Counted from the stretch's first letter, positions 33,382 to 42,324 are shown. The stretch: 64,000 bases of DNA from an uncultured Oscillospiraceae bacterium (GCA_947626315.1 CANQRQ010000002.1:62001-126000); one strand, 5' to 3'. Notes: generated from the letters alone by a model not told the origin. Numbers and translations are program-made.

Positions 33382-33473
33382 GGAGAGATACCCAAGTGGT
33401 CGAAGGGTCCGCACTCGAAATGCGGTAGCCGGGCACTCCCCGGGCAAGGGTTCGAATCCCTTTCTCTCCGCCA
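33382..33473 (+). tRNA. tRNA-Ser (anticodon CGA)
   Basis: A 92-nt tRNA with acceptor GGAGAGA/TCTCTCC, discriminator G and encoded CCA. The anticodon loop CTCGAAA gives CGA, reading UCG. The long variable arm (about GCCGGGCACTCCCCGGGC) is characteristic of serine tRNAs, and the T-loop is TTCGAAT. Confidence 0.95.
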
Positions 33474-33516
33474 AAGATCAGAAGGGGCAGCTTTGCTGCC
33501 CCTTCTGATCTTTGGC
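33470..33516 (+). terminator. Hairpin directly after tRNA-Ser, pairing into its CCA end
   Basis: A perfect 22-bp stem (33470-33491 with 33495-33516) has a TTT loop. Its left arm begins with the tRNA discriminator and CCA (GCCA), so full folding would occlude the 3' end. It probably works as a terminator, though no long T run follows beyond TTT in the stem. Confidence 0.75.
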
Positions 33517-33525
33517 ATGGTGGTT

Positions 33526-33622
33526 GGGATTCGAAGGGAGCGGTGTTAGAAAACGTGCCGGGGGCACGTTTTCCCCGCGACCAGGCCCGCCCGCAGGCGG
33601 GCGAATCCCTTTCTCTCCGCCA
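33526..33622 (+). repeat. 149-bp-offset copy of the tRNA-Ser 3' end with inverted T-arm
   Basis: Bases 33602-33622 repeat the T-arm/acceptor end of the tRNA (33453-33473) over 21 bp at an offset of 149 bp. GGGATTCG (33526-33533) is the inverted T-arm and can pair with CGAATCCC (33602-33609), enclosing two perfect hairpins (33550-33572, 10-bp stem; 33585-33602, 7-bp stem). The same plan and offset follow tRNA-Gln. Confidence 0.85.
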
Positions 33623-33664
33623 TCAAAAAAGCAGCCGTTCGGCTGCTTTTTTGATGGCGGAGAG
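33613..33664. repeat. 24-bp perfect hairpin built from the second tRNA 3' end
   Basis: Arms 33613-33636 and 33641-33664 are perfectly complementary with a GTTC loop and include A6/T6 runs, so it can terminate in both directions. Its outer part is CTCTCCGCCA, the tRNA 3' end. Smaller hairpins follow to about 33740. Confidence 0.85.
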
Positions 33665-33777
33665 GCGGCGCTTTGCGCCGCGAGTATCCGCTGCGCTCAA
33701 CCGCGAAAGGGGATTCCCGTCCCCTCTCGCGCTCTCCCCATGCGAACTTTTAGACGGGCATGATTTCACTTTGTCCA

Positions 33778-33795
33778 AAACCGGCCTGCCGGTTT
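33778..33795 (-). terminator. Terminator of the histidine operon
   Basis: A 7-bp stem AAACCGG/CCGGTTT with a 4-nt loop lies directly after the hisK stop and ends in TTTT on the minus strand. Confidence 0.6.
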
Positions 33796-34590
33796 CTACT
33801 TCTCTCCCTTCGGCAGCGTCCGGAGGAAGGCGTCCTCCCCATAGCGGGCGGCTGCCTGCTCGAAGCCGAACAGGAGCGCTTCCTTCCTATGACAGTCGGA
33901 GGAGAGGAGCAGCTTTTTGCCCCGCTTTTGCAGCGCCTCCACCAGAAAGGGCGCGGGGTAGGGAACGCTGCGCAGGCCCCGGGCCATGGCCCCGGTGTTC
34001 AGCTCAAAGACCGCAGGGCTTTCGCACAGCCGGTCCAGGGCGGCCAGGGCCGCCCGCCGGTAGCGGGGGTGGTTCTCGTCAAAGAGAGCGCCGCCCTTGT
34101 TGAACTTGGCGATCAGATCAAAGTGGCCGATGATCTCGCAGTCCGTCCGGTCGTACACCTGGGCCGCCGTCTCATAGTAGGCCTCCGCCAGGGCGTAAAA
34201 ATCTCCGCCGAAATGCTCCTCCACAGCCCTTAAAAGCCGATGGGGACTGTCGTCCAGGCAGAGGTATTCGCCGTCCTTTAAAACATAGTGGACCGAGCCG
34301 ATCACATAGTCCCAGTCTCCCTCCGGGGGCTCGGAAAAGATATCCCGCTCCACCCCCAGCAGGATCCGGATCTGCCCGGCATAGACCGCCTGCAGCCGCC
34401 GGATCTCCGCCCGGTAGCGCCGGGTGCCCTCCCGGCTCATGCAGCAGTCCGTGTCGTAGGGGGCCCAGCCGTGGCCGGAGAAGCCCAGCTCCGGGCAGCC
34501 CAGGCGGAGCGCCTCCCGGACCAGCTCTTCGGGGCTGTCTGCCCCGTCACAGAAGCGAGTGTGGGTATGGTAGTTGGAAAAGCCTGTCAC
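33796..34590 (-). CDS. hisK: Histidinol-phosphatase, PHP family
   Basis: The 264-residue protein removes phosphate from histidinol phosphate. It is a PHP-domain metalloenzyme: NYHTHTRFCDG near the start, the SGHG motif, a later H in IGHFDLIAKF and LSSDCHR near the end supply the metal ligands. This replaces the HAD-type phosphatase domain of proteobacterial HisB. It is the last gene of the operon and overlaps hisI by ATGA. Confidence 0.92.
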   Translation of the reverse strand: MTGFSNYHTHTRFCDGADSPEELVREALRLGCPELGFSGHGWAPYDTDCCMSREGTRRYRAEIRRLQAVYAGQIRILLGVERDIFSEPPEGDWDYVIGSVHYVLKDGEYLCLDDSPHRLLRAVEEHFGGDFYALAEAYYETAAQVYDRTDCEIIGHFDLIAKFNKGGALFDENHPRYRRAALAALDRLCESPAVFELNTGAMARGLRSVPYPAPFLVEALQKRGKKLLLSSDCHRKEALLFGFEQAAARYGEDAFLRTLPKGEK

Positions 34591-35234
34591 GCCATTTTCT
34601 CCTGCTTTACCTTGTGGTCGATGATGTGCCGGGAGGCCAGCTCCTGTCGGACCTCCTCCGGCCCGATCCCCAGCTGGGCCATCAGCACCAGCAGATGATA
34701 GCTCAGGTCCGCCAGCTCGTAGACCGTCTCCCGCCGGTCCTCCGCCTTGCCGGCGATGATCACCTCGGTTGCCTCTTCGCCCACCTTCTTGAGGATCTTG
34801 TCCAGGCCCTTCTCAAAGAGATAGCTGGTGTAGGAGCCCTCGGGACGGCGCTCCTTCCTGTCCAGCAGCAGCGCGTACAGCCCCTCCAGGCTGAAGGGCT
34901 CCGGCTCCTCCCCCCGCCAGAGGGGGTAGGAAAAGCAGGAGTCGGTCCCCAGGTGGCAGGCGGGGCCGTCCTTCCGGACCCGGACCACCAGAGCGTCCCG
35001 GTCGCAGTCGGCAGTGACGGAGAGAATGTGTTGGTAGTTGCCGCTGGTCTCGCCCTTGAGCCAGAGCTGCTGCCGGGAGCGGCTGTAAAAGCAGCAGAGC
35101 CCCTTTTCCAGGGAGATCGCCAGGCTCTCCCGGTTCATATAGGCCAGGGTCAGCACCTTTTGGCTCTCTGCGTCCACCACAATGGCGGGGATCAGCCCTT
35201 TTTCGTCAAATTTCAGTTCGTCAATGTTGATCAT
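34587..35234 (-). CDS. hisIE: Bifunctional phosphoribosyl-AMP cyclohydrolase/phosphoribosyl-ATP pyrophosphatase
   Basis: The 215-residue fusion has the HisI domain (about 1-115; metal-binding Cys/Asp in TADCDRDALVVRV and HLGTDSCF) and the HisE domain (about 120-215; LFEKGLDKILKKVGEEATEVIIAGK). It carries out steps 2 and 3 of histidine synthesis. It starts one base after the hisF stop. Confidence 0.95.
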   Translation of the reverse strand: MINIDELKFDEKGLIPAIVVDAESQKVLTLAYMNRESLAISLEKGLCCFYSRSRQQLWLKGETSGNYQHILSVTADCDRDALVVRVRKDGPACHLGTDSCFSYPLWRGEEPEPFSLEGLYALLLDRKERRPEGSYTSYLFEKGLDKILKKVGEEATEVIIAGKAEDRRETVYELADLSYHLLVLMAQLGIGPEEVRQELASRHIIDHKVKQEKMA

Positions 35235-35235
35235 T

Positions 35236-35997
35236 TCACCGCAGCCTCACATGGATCTCCTCTTCCCGGAGCAGCGCTTTCAGCTCCGGGATCTTGATTT
35301 CCCCGAAATGGAACACCGAGGCGGCCAGCCCCGCGTCCACGCCGGGGACGCTTTTGAAAAGCCGGACAAAGTCCTCCGGGCAGCCCGCGCCGCCGGAGGC
35401 GATCACCGGCACCTGCACCGCCTCGCAGACGGCCCGGAGCAGCGGCAGGTCAAAGCCGCCCTTCACCCCGTCGGTGTCGATGGAGTTGACCACGATCTCC
35501 CCGGCCCCCAGGGCTACGCCCTGTTTCAGCCAGGCGATGGCCTCCAGGCCGGTGTCCACCCGGCCGCCCTGGGCAAAGACCCGGAACTGCCCGTCCACCC
35601 GCTTGATATCCGCGGAGAGGACCACGCACTGGTCCCCGTATTTCCGGGCGGCCTCCCGGATCAGACCGGGGTTTTTCAGCGCCCCGGAGTTGACGCTGAC
35701 TTTGTCCGCCCCGCTTTTGAGCACCCGGTCAAAGTCCCCGATCTCCCGGATGCCGCCGCCCACGGTGAGGGGGATGAACACCCGTTCCGCCACGGCCCGG
35801 AGAATGTCCGTAAACAGGGCCCTGCCCTCGTAGGAGGCGGTGATGTCGTAGAACACCAGCTCGTCCGCGCCGCTGTCGGAATAGAAGGAGGCCAGCTCTA
35901 CCGGGTCGGACACGTCCCCCAGACCCTGGAAATTCACGCCCTTGACCACCCGGCCGTCCTTCACGTCCAGGCAGGGGATGATCCGTTTGGCGATCAT
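35236..35997 (-). CDS. hisF: Imidazole glycerol phosphate synthase, cyclase subunit
   Basis: The 253-residue beta/alpha barrel starts MIAKRIIPCLDVKDGRVVKG, the family signature with the catalytic Asp11. It condenses ammonia from HisH with PRFAR. Overlaps hisA by ATGA. Confidence 0.96.
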   Translation of the reverse strand: MIAKRIIPCLDVKDGRVVKGVNFQGLGDVSDPVELASFYSDSGADELVFYDITASYEGRALFTDILRAVAERVFIPLTVGGGIREIGDFDRVLKSGADKVSVNSGALKNPGLIREAARKYGDQCVVLSADIKRVDGQFRVFAQGGRVDTGLEAIAWLKQGVALGAGEIVVNSIDTDGVKGGFDLPLLRAVCEAVQVPVIASGGAGCPEDFVRLFKSVPGVDAGLAASVFHFGEIKIPELKALLREEEIHVRLR

Positions 35998-36710
35998 GAC
36001 CGCACCGCCTTGATGGCCGCCGGCAGATCAAGCGCCCCCGTGTACCAGGCCTTGCCCACGATGGCGCCCCAGAGGCCCAGCTCCTTCAGCCGGAGCAGGT
36101 CCTCCAGGCCGGAGACGCCGCCGGAGGCGATCAGGCGCACCCGGAAGGCCTTGACCAGCTCTGCGTACAGATCCAGATTGGTCCCTTGCAGCACCCCGTC
36201 CCGGGAGATATCCGTGCAGATGACGGTCTCCACCCCCAGGCGCTCCAGCTTCTCAAGGAAGTCCCAGGCCCGGAGGGCGGAGTTTTCCGTCCAGCCCCGG
36301 ACGGCCACCCAGCCGTCCCGGATGTCCGCCCCCACGGCCACGCGGCCGCCATACTTCTCCAGGGCGGCGCAAAGAAAGGCCTCGTCCGTCACGGCGGCGG
36401 TGCCCAGGATCACCCGGGCCGCCCCCTGGGAGAGGGCCCGGTCCACCGCCGCCATGTCCCGGATGCCGCCGCCCAGCTCGATGGGCAGGCCCGTGGCCTC
36501 CACCACGGCCCGGACCAGGGGCAGATTGGGGCTGCCGCCGGTCTTGGCCCCCTCCAGGTCCACCATGTGGAGCATCTCCGCCCCCTGGGCCTTCAGCTGA
36601 AGCCCCACGGAGACCGGATCGCCGCTGTAAACGGTCATGGCCGCGTAGTCCCCCCGGACCAGGCGCACGGCCTTCCCCTCGTACAGATCGATCGCCGGAA
36701 GCAGTACCAT
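35994..36710 (-). CDS. hisA: Phosphoribosylformimino-5-aminoimidazole carboxamide ribotide isomerase
   Basis: A 238-residue beta/alpha barrel beginning MVLLPAIDLYEGKAVRLVRG, with the catalytic Asp in AIDLYEGKAVRL and the second Asp in VICTDISRDG. It performs the Amadori isomerisation that feeds HisF. Confidence 0.96.
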   Translation of the reverse strand: MVLLPAIDLYEGKAVRLVRGDYAAMTVYSGDPVSVGLQLKAQGAEMLHMVDLEGAKTGGSPNLPLVRAVVEATGLPIELGGGIRDMAAVDRALSQGAARVILGTAAVTDEAFLCAALEKYGGRVAVGADIRDGWVAVRGWTENSALRAWDFLEKLERLGVETVICTDISRDGVLQGTNLDLYAELVKAFRVRLIASGGVSGLEDLLRLKELGLWGAIVGKAWYTGALDLPAAIKAVRS

Positions 36711-36713
36711 GAT

Positions 36714-37322
36714 TCAATCCTCGCAAAACGCTCTCAGAATGTTCAGCCCCACCCGGCCGCTCTTCTCCGGGTGGAACTGGCAGCCCATCACATTGTCCTT
36801 CGCCACCGCCGCCGTCAGCTCTATGCCGTATTCCGCCGCGGCGATCAGGCTGTCCTCACAGCCCTCGGCGTAGAAGGAGTGGACAAAATAGACGCAGTCC
36901 CCCTCCCGGACATGCCGCAGCAGCCGGTGGGGCTTTTTCAGCAGCAGGCCGTTCCAGCCGATGTGGGGGATCTTCAGCCCCTCCGGGAGCCGCCCGGCCA
37001 TGGGGACCACCTGCCCCCTGAGCAGGCCTAGGCCCAGATGCTCGCCGTACTCATAGCTCTTTTCAAACAGCAGCTGCATCCCCAGGCAGATGCCCAGCAG
37101 CGGCTTGCCCTTTTCCGCCTGCTCCAGCACTACCCGGTCCAGCCCGGACCGGCGCAGCTTCTCCGCCGCGTCCCCAAAGGCCCCCACGCCGGGGAGGATC
37201 AGCTTGCCGGCGGCGGCGATCCGCGCCGGGTCGGCGCTGACCTCCGCCTGGGCGCCGATACTCCTGAGAGAGGAGCAGAGGGAAAAGAGATTGCCCACAC
37301 CGTAGTCGATAATGGCGATCAT
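36714..37322 (-). CDS. hisH: Imidazole glycerol phosphate synthase, glutaminase subunit
   Basis: The 202-residue class-I glutamine amidotransferase has the nucleophile elbow LLGICLGMQLLF with the catalytic Cys and the His/Glu pair near the C-terminus in CQFHPEKSG. It supplies ammonia to HisF. Confidence 0.96.
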   Translation of the reverse strand: MIAIIDYGVGNLFSLCSSLRSIGAQAEVSADPARIAAAGKLILPGVGAFGDAAEKLRRSGLDRVVLEQAEKGKPLLGICLGMQLLFEKSYEYGEHLGLGLLRGQVVPMAGRLPEGLKIPHIGWNGLLLKKPHRLLRHVREGDCVYFVHSFYAEGCEDSLIAAAEYGIELTAAVAKDNVMGCQFHPEKSGRVGLNILRAFCED

Positions 37323-37906
37323 GCCAACACTCCCTTAGTGGAGGGGATCTTCCCGGCGTTCTTTCCGTCCGGGGCCGCGGCCTTGGCCAGGCTCCGGCCG
37401 AAGGCCTTGAAGGCCCCCTCCAGGATGTGGTGGGAGTTGGTTCCGGCCAGCTTTCGCAGATGGAGCGTCACGCCGGACTCCCGGGCGAAGGCCCGGAAGA
37501 ACTCCTCGCCCAGCTCCGTGTCGAAATCCCCCACCTTCTGAGCGGGGACAGGCAGCTCGAAATAGCAGCCGCCCCGGCCGGAGATATCCACGGCGCAGAG
37601 GATCAGCGCCTCGTCCATGGGCAGGAGGATATCCCCGTAGCGGCTGATGCCCGCCTTGTCCCCCAGGGCCTGGGCAAAGGCCCGGCCCAGGCAGATGCCG
37701 ATATCCTCGGTGCTGTGGTGATAGTCCACCTGGCTGTCCCCCCGGCACGTCAGCTCCAGGCCGAAGCCGGCGTGGGCGGCAAAGAGGGTCAGCATATGGT
37801 CCAGAAAGCCGCAGCCGCTGTCGCAGCGCACCGGGCCCCCCTCCAGATGCAGGCGCAGCGCGACCTCCGTCTCGGCGGTGACGCGCCGGATCTCCGCTTC
37901 TCTCAT
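37319..37906 (-). CDS. hisB: Imidazoleglycerol-phosphate dehydratase
   Basis: The 195-residue monofunctional HisB has the duplicated metal-binding motifs DHMLTLFAAHAGF, DYHHSTEDIGICLG and NSHHILEGAFKAF. There is no fused phosphatase domain; hisK does that job. Overlaps hisH by ATGA. Confidence 0.96.
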   Translation of the reverse strand: MREAEIRRVTAETEVALRLHLEGGPVRCDSGCGFLDHMLTLFAAHAGFGLELTCRGDSQVDYHHSTEDIGICLGRAFAQALGDKAGISRYGDILLPMDEALILCAVDISGRGGCYFELPVPAQKVGDFDTELGEEFFRAFARESGVTLHLRKLAGTNSHHILEGAFKAFGRSLAKAAAPDGKNAGKIPSTKGVLA

Positions 37907-37910
37907 TGTC

Positions 37911-38969
37911 TCAGCCTCCTGTCAGGTCCTTTACAGTCTCGATAAAGATCTCCATCTGTTCCCGGGCACCCACGGTGACGCGGATATAGTCCCCGATCCG
38001 GGGCTTGGCGAAATGCCGCACCAGAATGCCCCGCTCTTTCAGCGCCCGGTACAGCGCCTCCCCGCCCAGAGCGGGGCTGCGGGCAAAGAGGAAGTTGGCC
38101 CGGGAGGGCAGCACCTGAAAGCCCAGCGCCTCCAGGGCAGCCGCCGTCCAGGCCCGGTTTTCGCAGATGCGGGCGCAGTTGGAGCGGTAATAGGCGTCGT
38201 CGTCGATGGCGGCGCAGCCGGCGGCGGCGGTCATGCGGTTCACATTGTAGGGGTTGGAGGCGTCCTTCAGGGCGGTCAAATCTCCGATCAGCGCCTCGCT
38301 CCCGGCGGCAAAGCCCAGCCGGGCCCCTGCCATAGAGCGGGATTTGGAGAAGGTCTGGACCACCAGCAGGTTTTCATGTGCCTCCAGCAGGCCCAGGGCG
38401 CTCTCCCCGCCGAAGTCCACATAGGCCTCGTCCACGATCACTACGTTATTAGGGTTGGACGCGGCGATGGCCCCGATCTCTGCCAGAGACAGGCAGAGGC
38501 CGGTAGGGGCGTTGGGGTTGGCCAGCACCACGGTCTTCCCGATGCCCATATAATCCGCCGGGTCCACCCGCAGGTCCTCCCGGACGGGGATCTCCTCATA
38601 GGGGATGCGGTTGAGCCTGGCGATCACCGGATAGAAGCCGTAGGTCACGTCCGGGAAGGCCAGGGGCCGCGCCTCATCGGCAAAGGCCATAAAGGCGAAG
38701 TTCAGCGCCTCGTCGGAGCCGTTGGTGCACAGCAGCTGCCCCGGCCGCAGGCCGGTGAGCCCGGCCAGCTTGTTTGTCAGCTCCGTACAGGCCGGGTCCG
38801 AATACAGCTGGAGCCGCCCGCTCTCCGCCGCGACCGCGGCCTGCACCCCGGGGGAGGGCGGAAAGGGGGATTCGTTGGTGTTGAGCTTGATATAGCGCTG
38901 ATCCCTTGGCTGCTCCCCGGGCACATAGGGCTGCAGAGAGCTGTAGCGGGAACTGAAAAATCGGCTCAT
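37911..38969 (-). CDS. hisC: Histidinol-phosphate aminotransferase
   Basis: The 352-residue fold-type I PLP aminotransferase has the cofactor lysine in VQTFSKSRSMAGARLGF and the family motifs LNTNESPFPPSP and NPNAPTG. It makes histidinol phosphate from imidazole acetol phosphate. Confidence 0.95.
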   Translation of the reverse strand: MSRFFSSRYSSLQPYVPGEQPRDQRYIKLNTNESPFPPSPGVQAAVAAESGRLQLYSDPACTELTNKLAGLTGLRPGQLLCTNGSDEALNFAFMAFADEARPLAFPDVTYGFYPVIARLNRIPYEEIPVREDLRVDPADYMGIGKTVVLANPNAPTGLCLSLAEIGAIAASNPNNVVIVDEAYVDFGGESALGLLEAHENLLVVQTFSKSRSMAGARLGFAAGSEALIGDLTALKDASNPYNVNRMTAAAGCAAIDDDAYYRSNCARICENRAWTAAALEALGFQVLPSRANFLFARSPALGGEALYRALKERGILVRHFAKPRIGDYIRVTVGAREQMEIFIETVKDLTGG

Positions 38970-38987
38970 GGCTTCTCCTTTTTTGAG

Positions 38988-40262
38988 CTAGTCTTCAAAC
39001 CGGGCGCGGATGCTCCGGGCGTGGCCGTCCAGGCCCTCCTTTTCCGCGAAGGCGGCCACCTTGTCCGCCGCCCGCTCCAGCGCCTGGGGGGTGTAATAGG
39101 TAAATTGGGTCTTCTTGATGAAATCGTCCACCGACAGGGGGGAGGAAAAGCGGGCCGTGCCCCCGGTGGGGAGGGTGTGGTTAGGCCCGGCAAAGTAGTC
39201 CCCCAGGGCCTCCGGGCAGCTGCGGCCCAGAAAGACGGAGCCGGCGTTTTTCACCCGGGGCAGCCAGGCGAAGGGCTCGTCCACGCAGAGCTCCAGGTGC
39301 TCCGGGGCGATCTCGTTGGCGATGTCCAGGGCCCGGCCCAGGTCCTCCGTCACGATGATCTTGCCGTTGTTCTCGAGAGACGCGGCGGCGATCTCCCGCC
39401 GGGGCAGGACCGCCAGCTGCTTTTCCAGCTCCGCGGCCACCGCCTGGGCCAGCGCCCGGCTGTCAGTCACCAGCACGGCGGTGGACAGCCGGTCGTGCTC
39501 GGCCTGGGAGAGCAGGTCCGCCGCCACCGTGCGGGGGCTGCTCTTGCCGTCGGCCACCACCAGGATCTCGCTGGGTCCGGCGATCACGTCGATGGCCACC
39601 CGGCCGAAGACCTGCTTTTTCGCCTCGGCCACATAGGCGTTGCCGGGACCTACGATCTTGTCCACCCGGGGGACGCTCTCCGTCCCGAAGGTCAGGGCGG
39701 CGATGGCCTGGGCCCCGCCCACCTTGAACACCCGGTCCACCCCGGCCACCTGGGCGGCGGCCAGAATGGCAGGGTTGACCTTCCCCTCCGCCGTGGGCGG
39801 CGTCACCATCACCAGCTCTTTGCAGCCGGCGATCTTGGCTGGGATGCTGTCCATCAGGACGGTGGAGGGATAGGGTGCCGTGCCGCCGGGGACATAGAGC
39901 CCCACCTTTTCAATGGGCGTCAGCTTCTGACCCAGCACCACGCCGTCCGGCCCGGTGAACACAAAGCCGCTGCGCAGCTGCTTCTCGTGATAGGCGCGGA
40001 TGTTGGCGGCCGCCTGGCGGAGAATGTCCAGAAAGCCGGGCTCCACCAGCTCCAGCGCCTCCTGAAACTCCGCCCGGCTCACCTCCAGGCTCGTAAGCTC
40101 CGCCCGGTCAAAGCGCCGGGTGTAGTCCAGGAGGGCCCGGTCCCCCTGGGCCTCTACCGCGGCCAGGATTTCCGCCACCGTGGCCTCCACGCCGGCCCCG
40201 CCGGTCTTCCGCTGAAAAATCTCCCGGGCCGAAAGCCGGCCTGCCTCATAAATACCGATCAT
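38988..40262 (-). CDS. hisD: Histidinol dehydrogenase
   Basis: The 424-residue zinc enzyme oxidises histidinol to histidine in two NAD-dependent steps. Recognisable motifs are VGLYVPGGTAPYPSTVLM, VDKIVGPGNAYVAEAKK, AGPSEILV and PEHLELC. It overlaps hisG by ATGA and is 18 bp before hisC. Confidence 0.96.
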   Translation of the reverse strand: MIGIYEAGRLSAREIFQRKTGGAGVEATVAEILAAVEAQGDRALLDYTRRFDRAELTSLEVSRAEFQEALELVEPGFLDILRQAAANIRAYHEKQLRSGFVFTGPDGVVLGQKLTPIEKVGLYVPGGTAPYPSTVLMDSIPAKIAGCKELVMVTPPTAEGKVNPAILAAAQVAGVDRVFKVGGAQAIAALTFGTESVPRVDKIVGPGNAYVAEAKKQVFGRVAIDVIAGPSEILVVADGKSSPRTVAADLLSQAEHDRLSTAVLVTDSRALAQAVAAELEKQLAVLPRREIAAASLENNGKIIVTEDLGRALDIANEIAPEHLELCVDEPFAWLPRVKNAGSVFLGRSCPEALGDYFAGPNHTLPTGGTARFSSPLSVDDFIKKTQFTYYTPQALERAADKVAAFAEKEGLDGHARSIRARFED

Positions 40263-40882
40263 CGTCCGATCTGTCCTTTCATCCGTTCCACCGCCTGTCC
40301 GATCTCGGCGGTTTTGAATTTTGTACTGGCCTTGTTGGCCACAAGCCGCGCGCTGACGGGGAAAACCTCCTCCAGCACGGCCAAATCGTTCTCCCGAAGG
40401 GTGGTCCCCGTCTCCACGATGTCCACGATCACGTCCGACAGGCCCAGCAGGGGGGCCAGCTCGATGGAGCCGTTGAGCCGGATGATGTCGATCTCCCGGC
40501 CCTTGCCCGCGTAGTAGCGGCCGGCGATCCGGGGGTACTTGGTGGCCACCCGCAAGGTCCGGTCCCCGTCGTCCCGGAAGTCCAGAGGCGCGGCCACCGC
40601 CATGCGGCAGCGGCCCAGCTCCAGGTCCAGCAGCTCGTACAGGTCCGGCTCCGCCTCCAGCAGCACGTCTTTGCCCGCCACGCCCAGGTCGGCGGCGCCC
40701 CGCTCCACGTAGATGGGCACATCCGAGGGCTTGACCCAGAAATAGCGCACGCCGGCGGCCGGATTTTCAAAAACCAGGCGCCGCTGGTCCTCCAGGACCC
40801 CCGGGCAGGGGTAGCCCGCCGCCTCAAACATCCGGCAGACCCGCTCTCCCAGGCGGCCCTTGGGCAGGGCAATGTTCAGCAT
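40259..40882 (-). CDS. hisG: ATP phosphoribosyltransferase, short catalytic subunit
   Basis: The 207-residue short-form HisG lacks the C-terminal regulatory domain, as expected when HisZ is present. It begins LNIALPKGRLGE and has the PRPP-binding segment DVIVDIVETGTTLREN. It catalyses the first committed step of histidine synthesis. Confidence 0.96.
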   Translation of the reverse strand: MLNIALPKGRLGERVCRMFEAAGYPCPGVLEDQRRLVFENPAAGVRYFWVKPSDVPIYVERGAADLGVAGKDVLLEAEPDLYELLDLELGRCRMAVAAPLDFRDDGDRTLRVATKYPRIAGRYYAGKGREIDIIRLNGSIELAPLLGLSDVIVDIVETGTTLRENDLAVLEEVFPVSARLVANKASTKFKTAEIGQAVERMKGQIGR

Positions 40883-41982
40883 GGGCTCGCCTCCTCTTCC
40901 AGACGGACAAGCTCTCCGTAACGGAACCGGGGCGGCACCGCCTTCTGGGCGCTGACGCTCTTTCCCGCCTCCGTCAGCCGGCGCACCTGGGCGGCCACCG
41001 CCGCCGGGTCCGCGCCGGGGCTGTATAAGAGCAGCACGTCCGCGTCCAGCGCCCGGGGCCGCCGTTCCAGCCCCTCCAGCAGATTCAGGTAGATGGCGAA
41101 GCCCACGGCCCGGGAGCGCCGGCCCAGCTTCCGCAGCAGCTTGTCATACTGCCCGCCGGATAGGACGCTCTCATACACGCCTTTGAGAAAGCCCTTGAAC
41201 ACCAGGCCGTTGTAGTAATTCATATCGCTGACCAGGGACAGGTCGAGACGGATCTTCTCAGCACCCTCCTCTTTGGAGAGCAGGGCCCAGAGCGCCTCCA
41301 GCTCCGCCAGGGCCTCCGCCCCGGCGCCGTCGCAGAGAGCCCGGAGCCGGGGCAGCACCTCCGCCGGGCTGCCGCTGAGCCCGGCCAGGGCGCACAGCCG
41401 CTCCGCCGCGTCGGCGCCCACGCCGGAGGCCTGGCAGAGCCGCCGCAGGTCGTGGAGGTTCTTCCCGGCCACCAGCGCGGCCAGCCTCCTGCGCAGGGTC
41501 TCGTCCCCGGCCGCCTCCTCCAGAAAGGCGTTCAGCAGCCCCAGGTGGGACAGCTCCAGCACGTAGTCCGGCGAGAGCAGGGCCAGGCTTTTGGCGGCCA
41601 GGGAGACCGCCTCAAAGAAGTCGTAGCCGTCCAGATCGCCGATGCACTCCAGCCCGGCCTGCATCAGCTCCCGGTACTGGCCGCTCTTCCGGTCCACCCG
41701 GTAGACGTTCTCGTTATAGCTCAGCTTCTGCTTGCAGCCGGGCCGGTCCTCTCCGTTCTTTACAATAGAGAGGGTCACGTCCGGCTTCAGGGCCATCAGG
41801 CGGCCGTTGGTATCCGTAAAGGGGATGACCCGGTCGCTGATCAGAAAGTCCTTGTTCTGCACGTACAGCTCATACTCTTCAAATTTGCTCATCTGATAGG
41901 GCAGGTAGCCGTAGCGCCGGTACAGCCGGCGCAGGGCGTACACCGCCCGCTCCTCGCTCTTCAGGAGCCCTTCGTCCGTCAC
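40876..41982 (-). CDS. hisZ: ATP phosphoribosyltransferase regulatory subunit
   Basis: A 368-residue paralog of histidyl-tRNA synthetase catalytic domain without an anticodon-binding domain. It forms the octameric HisG-HisZ complex and mediates histidine feedback. Class II motif-like segments are visible (RVIPFTDTNGRLMALKPDVTLSI). It overlaps hisG by 7 bp and the upstream YerC gene by ATGA. Confidence 0.92.
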   Translation of the reverse strand: MTDEGLLKSEERAVYALRRLYRRYGYLPYQMSKFEEYELYVQNKDFLISDRVIPFTDTNGRLMALKPDVTLSIVKNGEDRPGCKQKLSYNENVYRVDRKSGQYRELMQAGLECIGDLDGYDFFEAVSLAAKSLALLSPDYVLELSHLGLLNAFLEEAAGDETLRRRLAALVAGKNLHDLRRLCQASGVGADAAERLCALAGLSGSPAEVLPRLRALCDGAGAEALAELEALWALLSKEEGAEKIRLDLSLVSDMNYYNGLVFKGFLKGVYESVLSGGQYDKLLRKLGRRSRAVGFAIYLNLLEGLERRPRALDADVLLLYSPGADPAAVAAQVRRLTEAGKSVSAQKAVPPRFRYGELVRLEEEASPC

Positions 41983-42275
41983 GGCCGCCCCTCCTTTTCG
42001 CTCCGCTCCAGCGCCAGGGCATAGCCCCCGCTGCCGTAGTCCAGGCAGCGGCTCACCCGGCTGATGGTGGCGGAGCTGACGCCGGTCTGCCGGTTGATCT
42101 CAGCATAGCTGGCCCCGGCGCGCAGGAGCTTGGCCACCTTGAGCCGCTGGGCCATCTCGATGAGCTCCTTGACGGTACACAAATCCTCAAAAAAGCGCCG
42201 GCACTCCTCCTGATTCCTTAATGACAGAATGGTGTCCAGCAGCTCCCGCACATCCTCAGAGAACCAGTTGCTCAT
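41979..42275 (-). CDS. YerC/YecD-type TrpR-superfamily regulator, first gene of the his operon
   Basis: The 98-residue protein has a TrpR-like helix-turn-helix (AGASYAEINRQTGVSSATISRVSRCL). I choose ATG 42275, preceded by GAGGTG, over a GTG four codons upstream lying in that site. YerC homologs are found at the head of histidine operons in Firmicutes and are thought to repress them. Here the gene is directly after the operon promoter, so autoregulation is plausible. Confidence 0.85.
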   Translation of the reverse strand: MSNWFSEDVRELLDTILSLRNQEECRRFFEDLCTVKELIEMAQRLKVAKLLRAGASYAEINRQTGVSSATISRVSRCLDYGSGGYALALERSEKEGRP

Positions 42276-42324
42276 TCCGCACCTCACTTCAACACATTAG
42301 CACACTACCGAATTATCATAGCAG

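Noticed and set aside
33451..33622. A simple phage attachment duplication at tRNA-Ser
   Set aside because: The duplicated ends are only 149 bp apart with no integrase between or beside them, and the same offset occurs at tRNA-Gln with different interior sequence. I keep it as a minor alternative.
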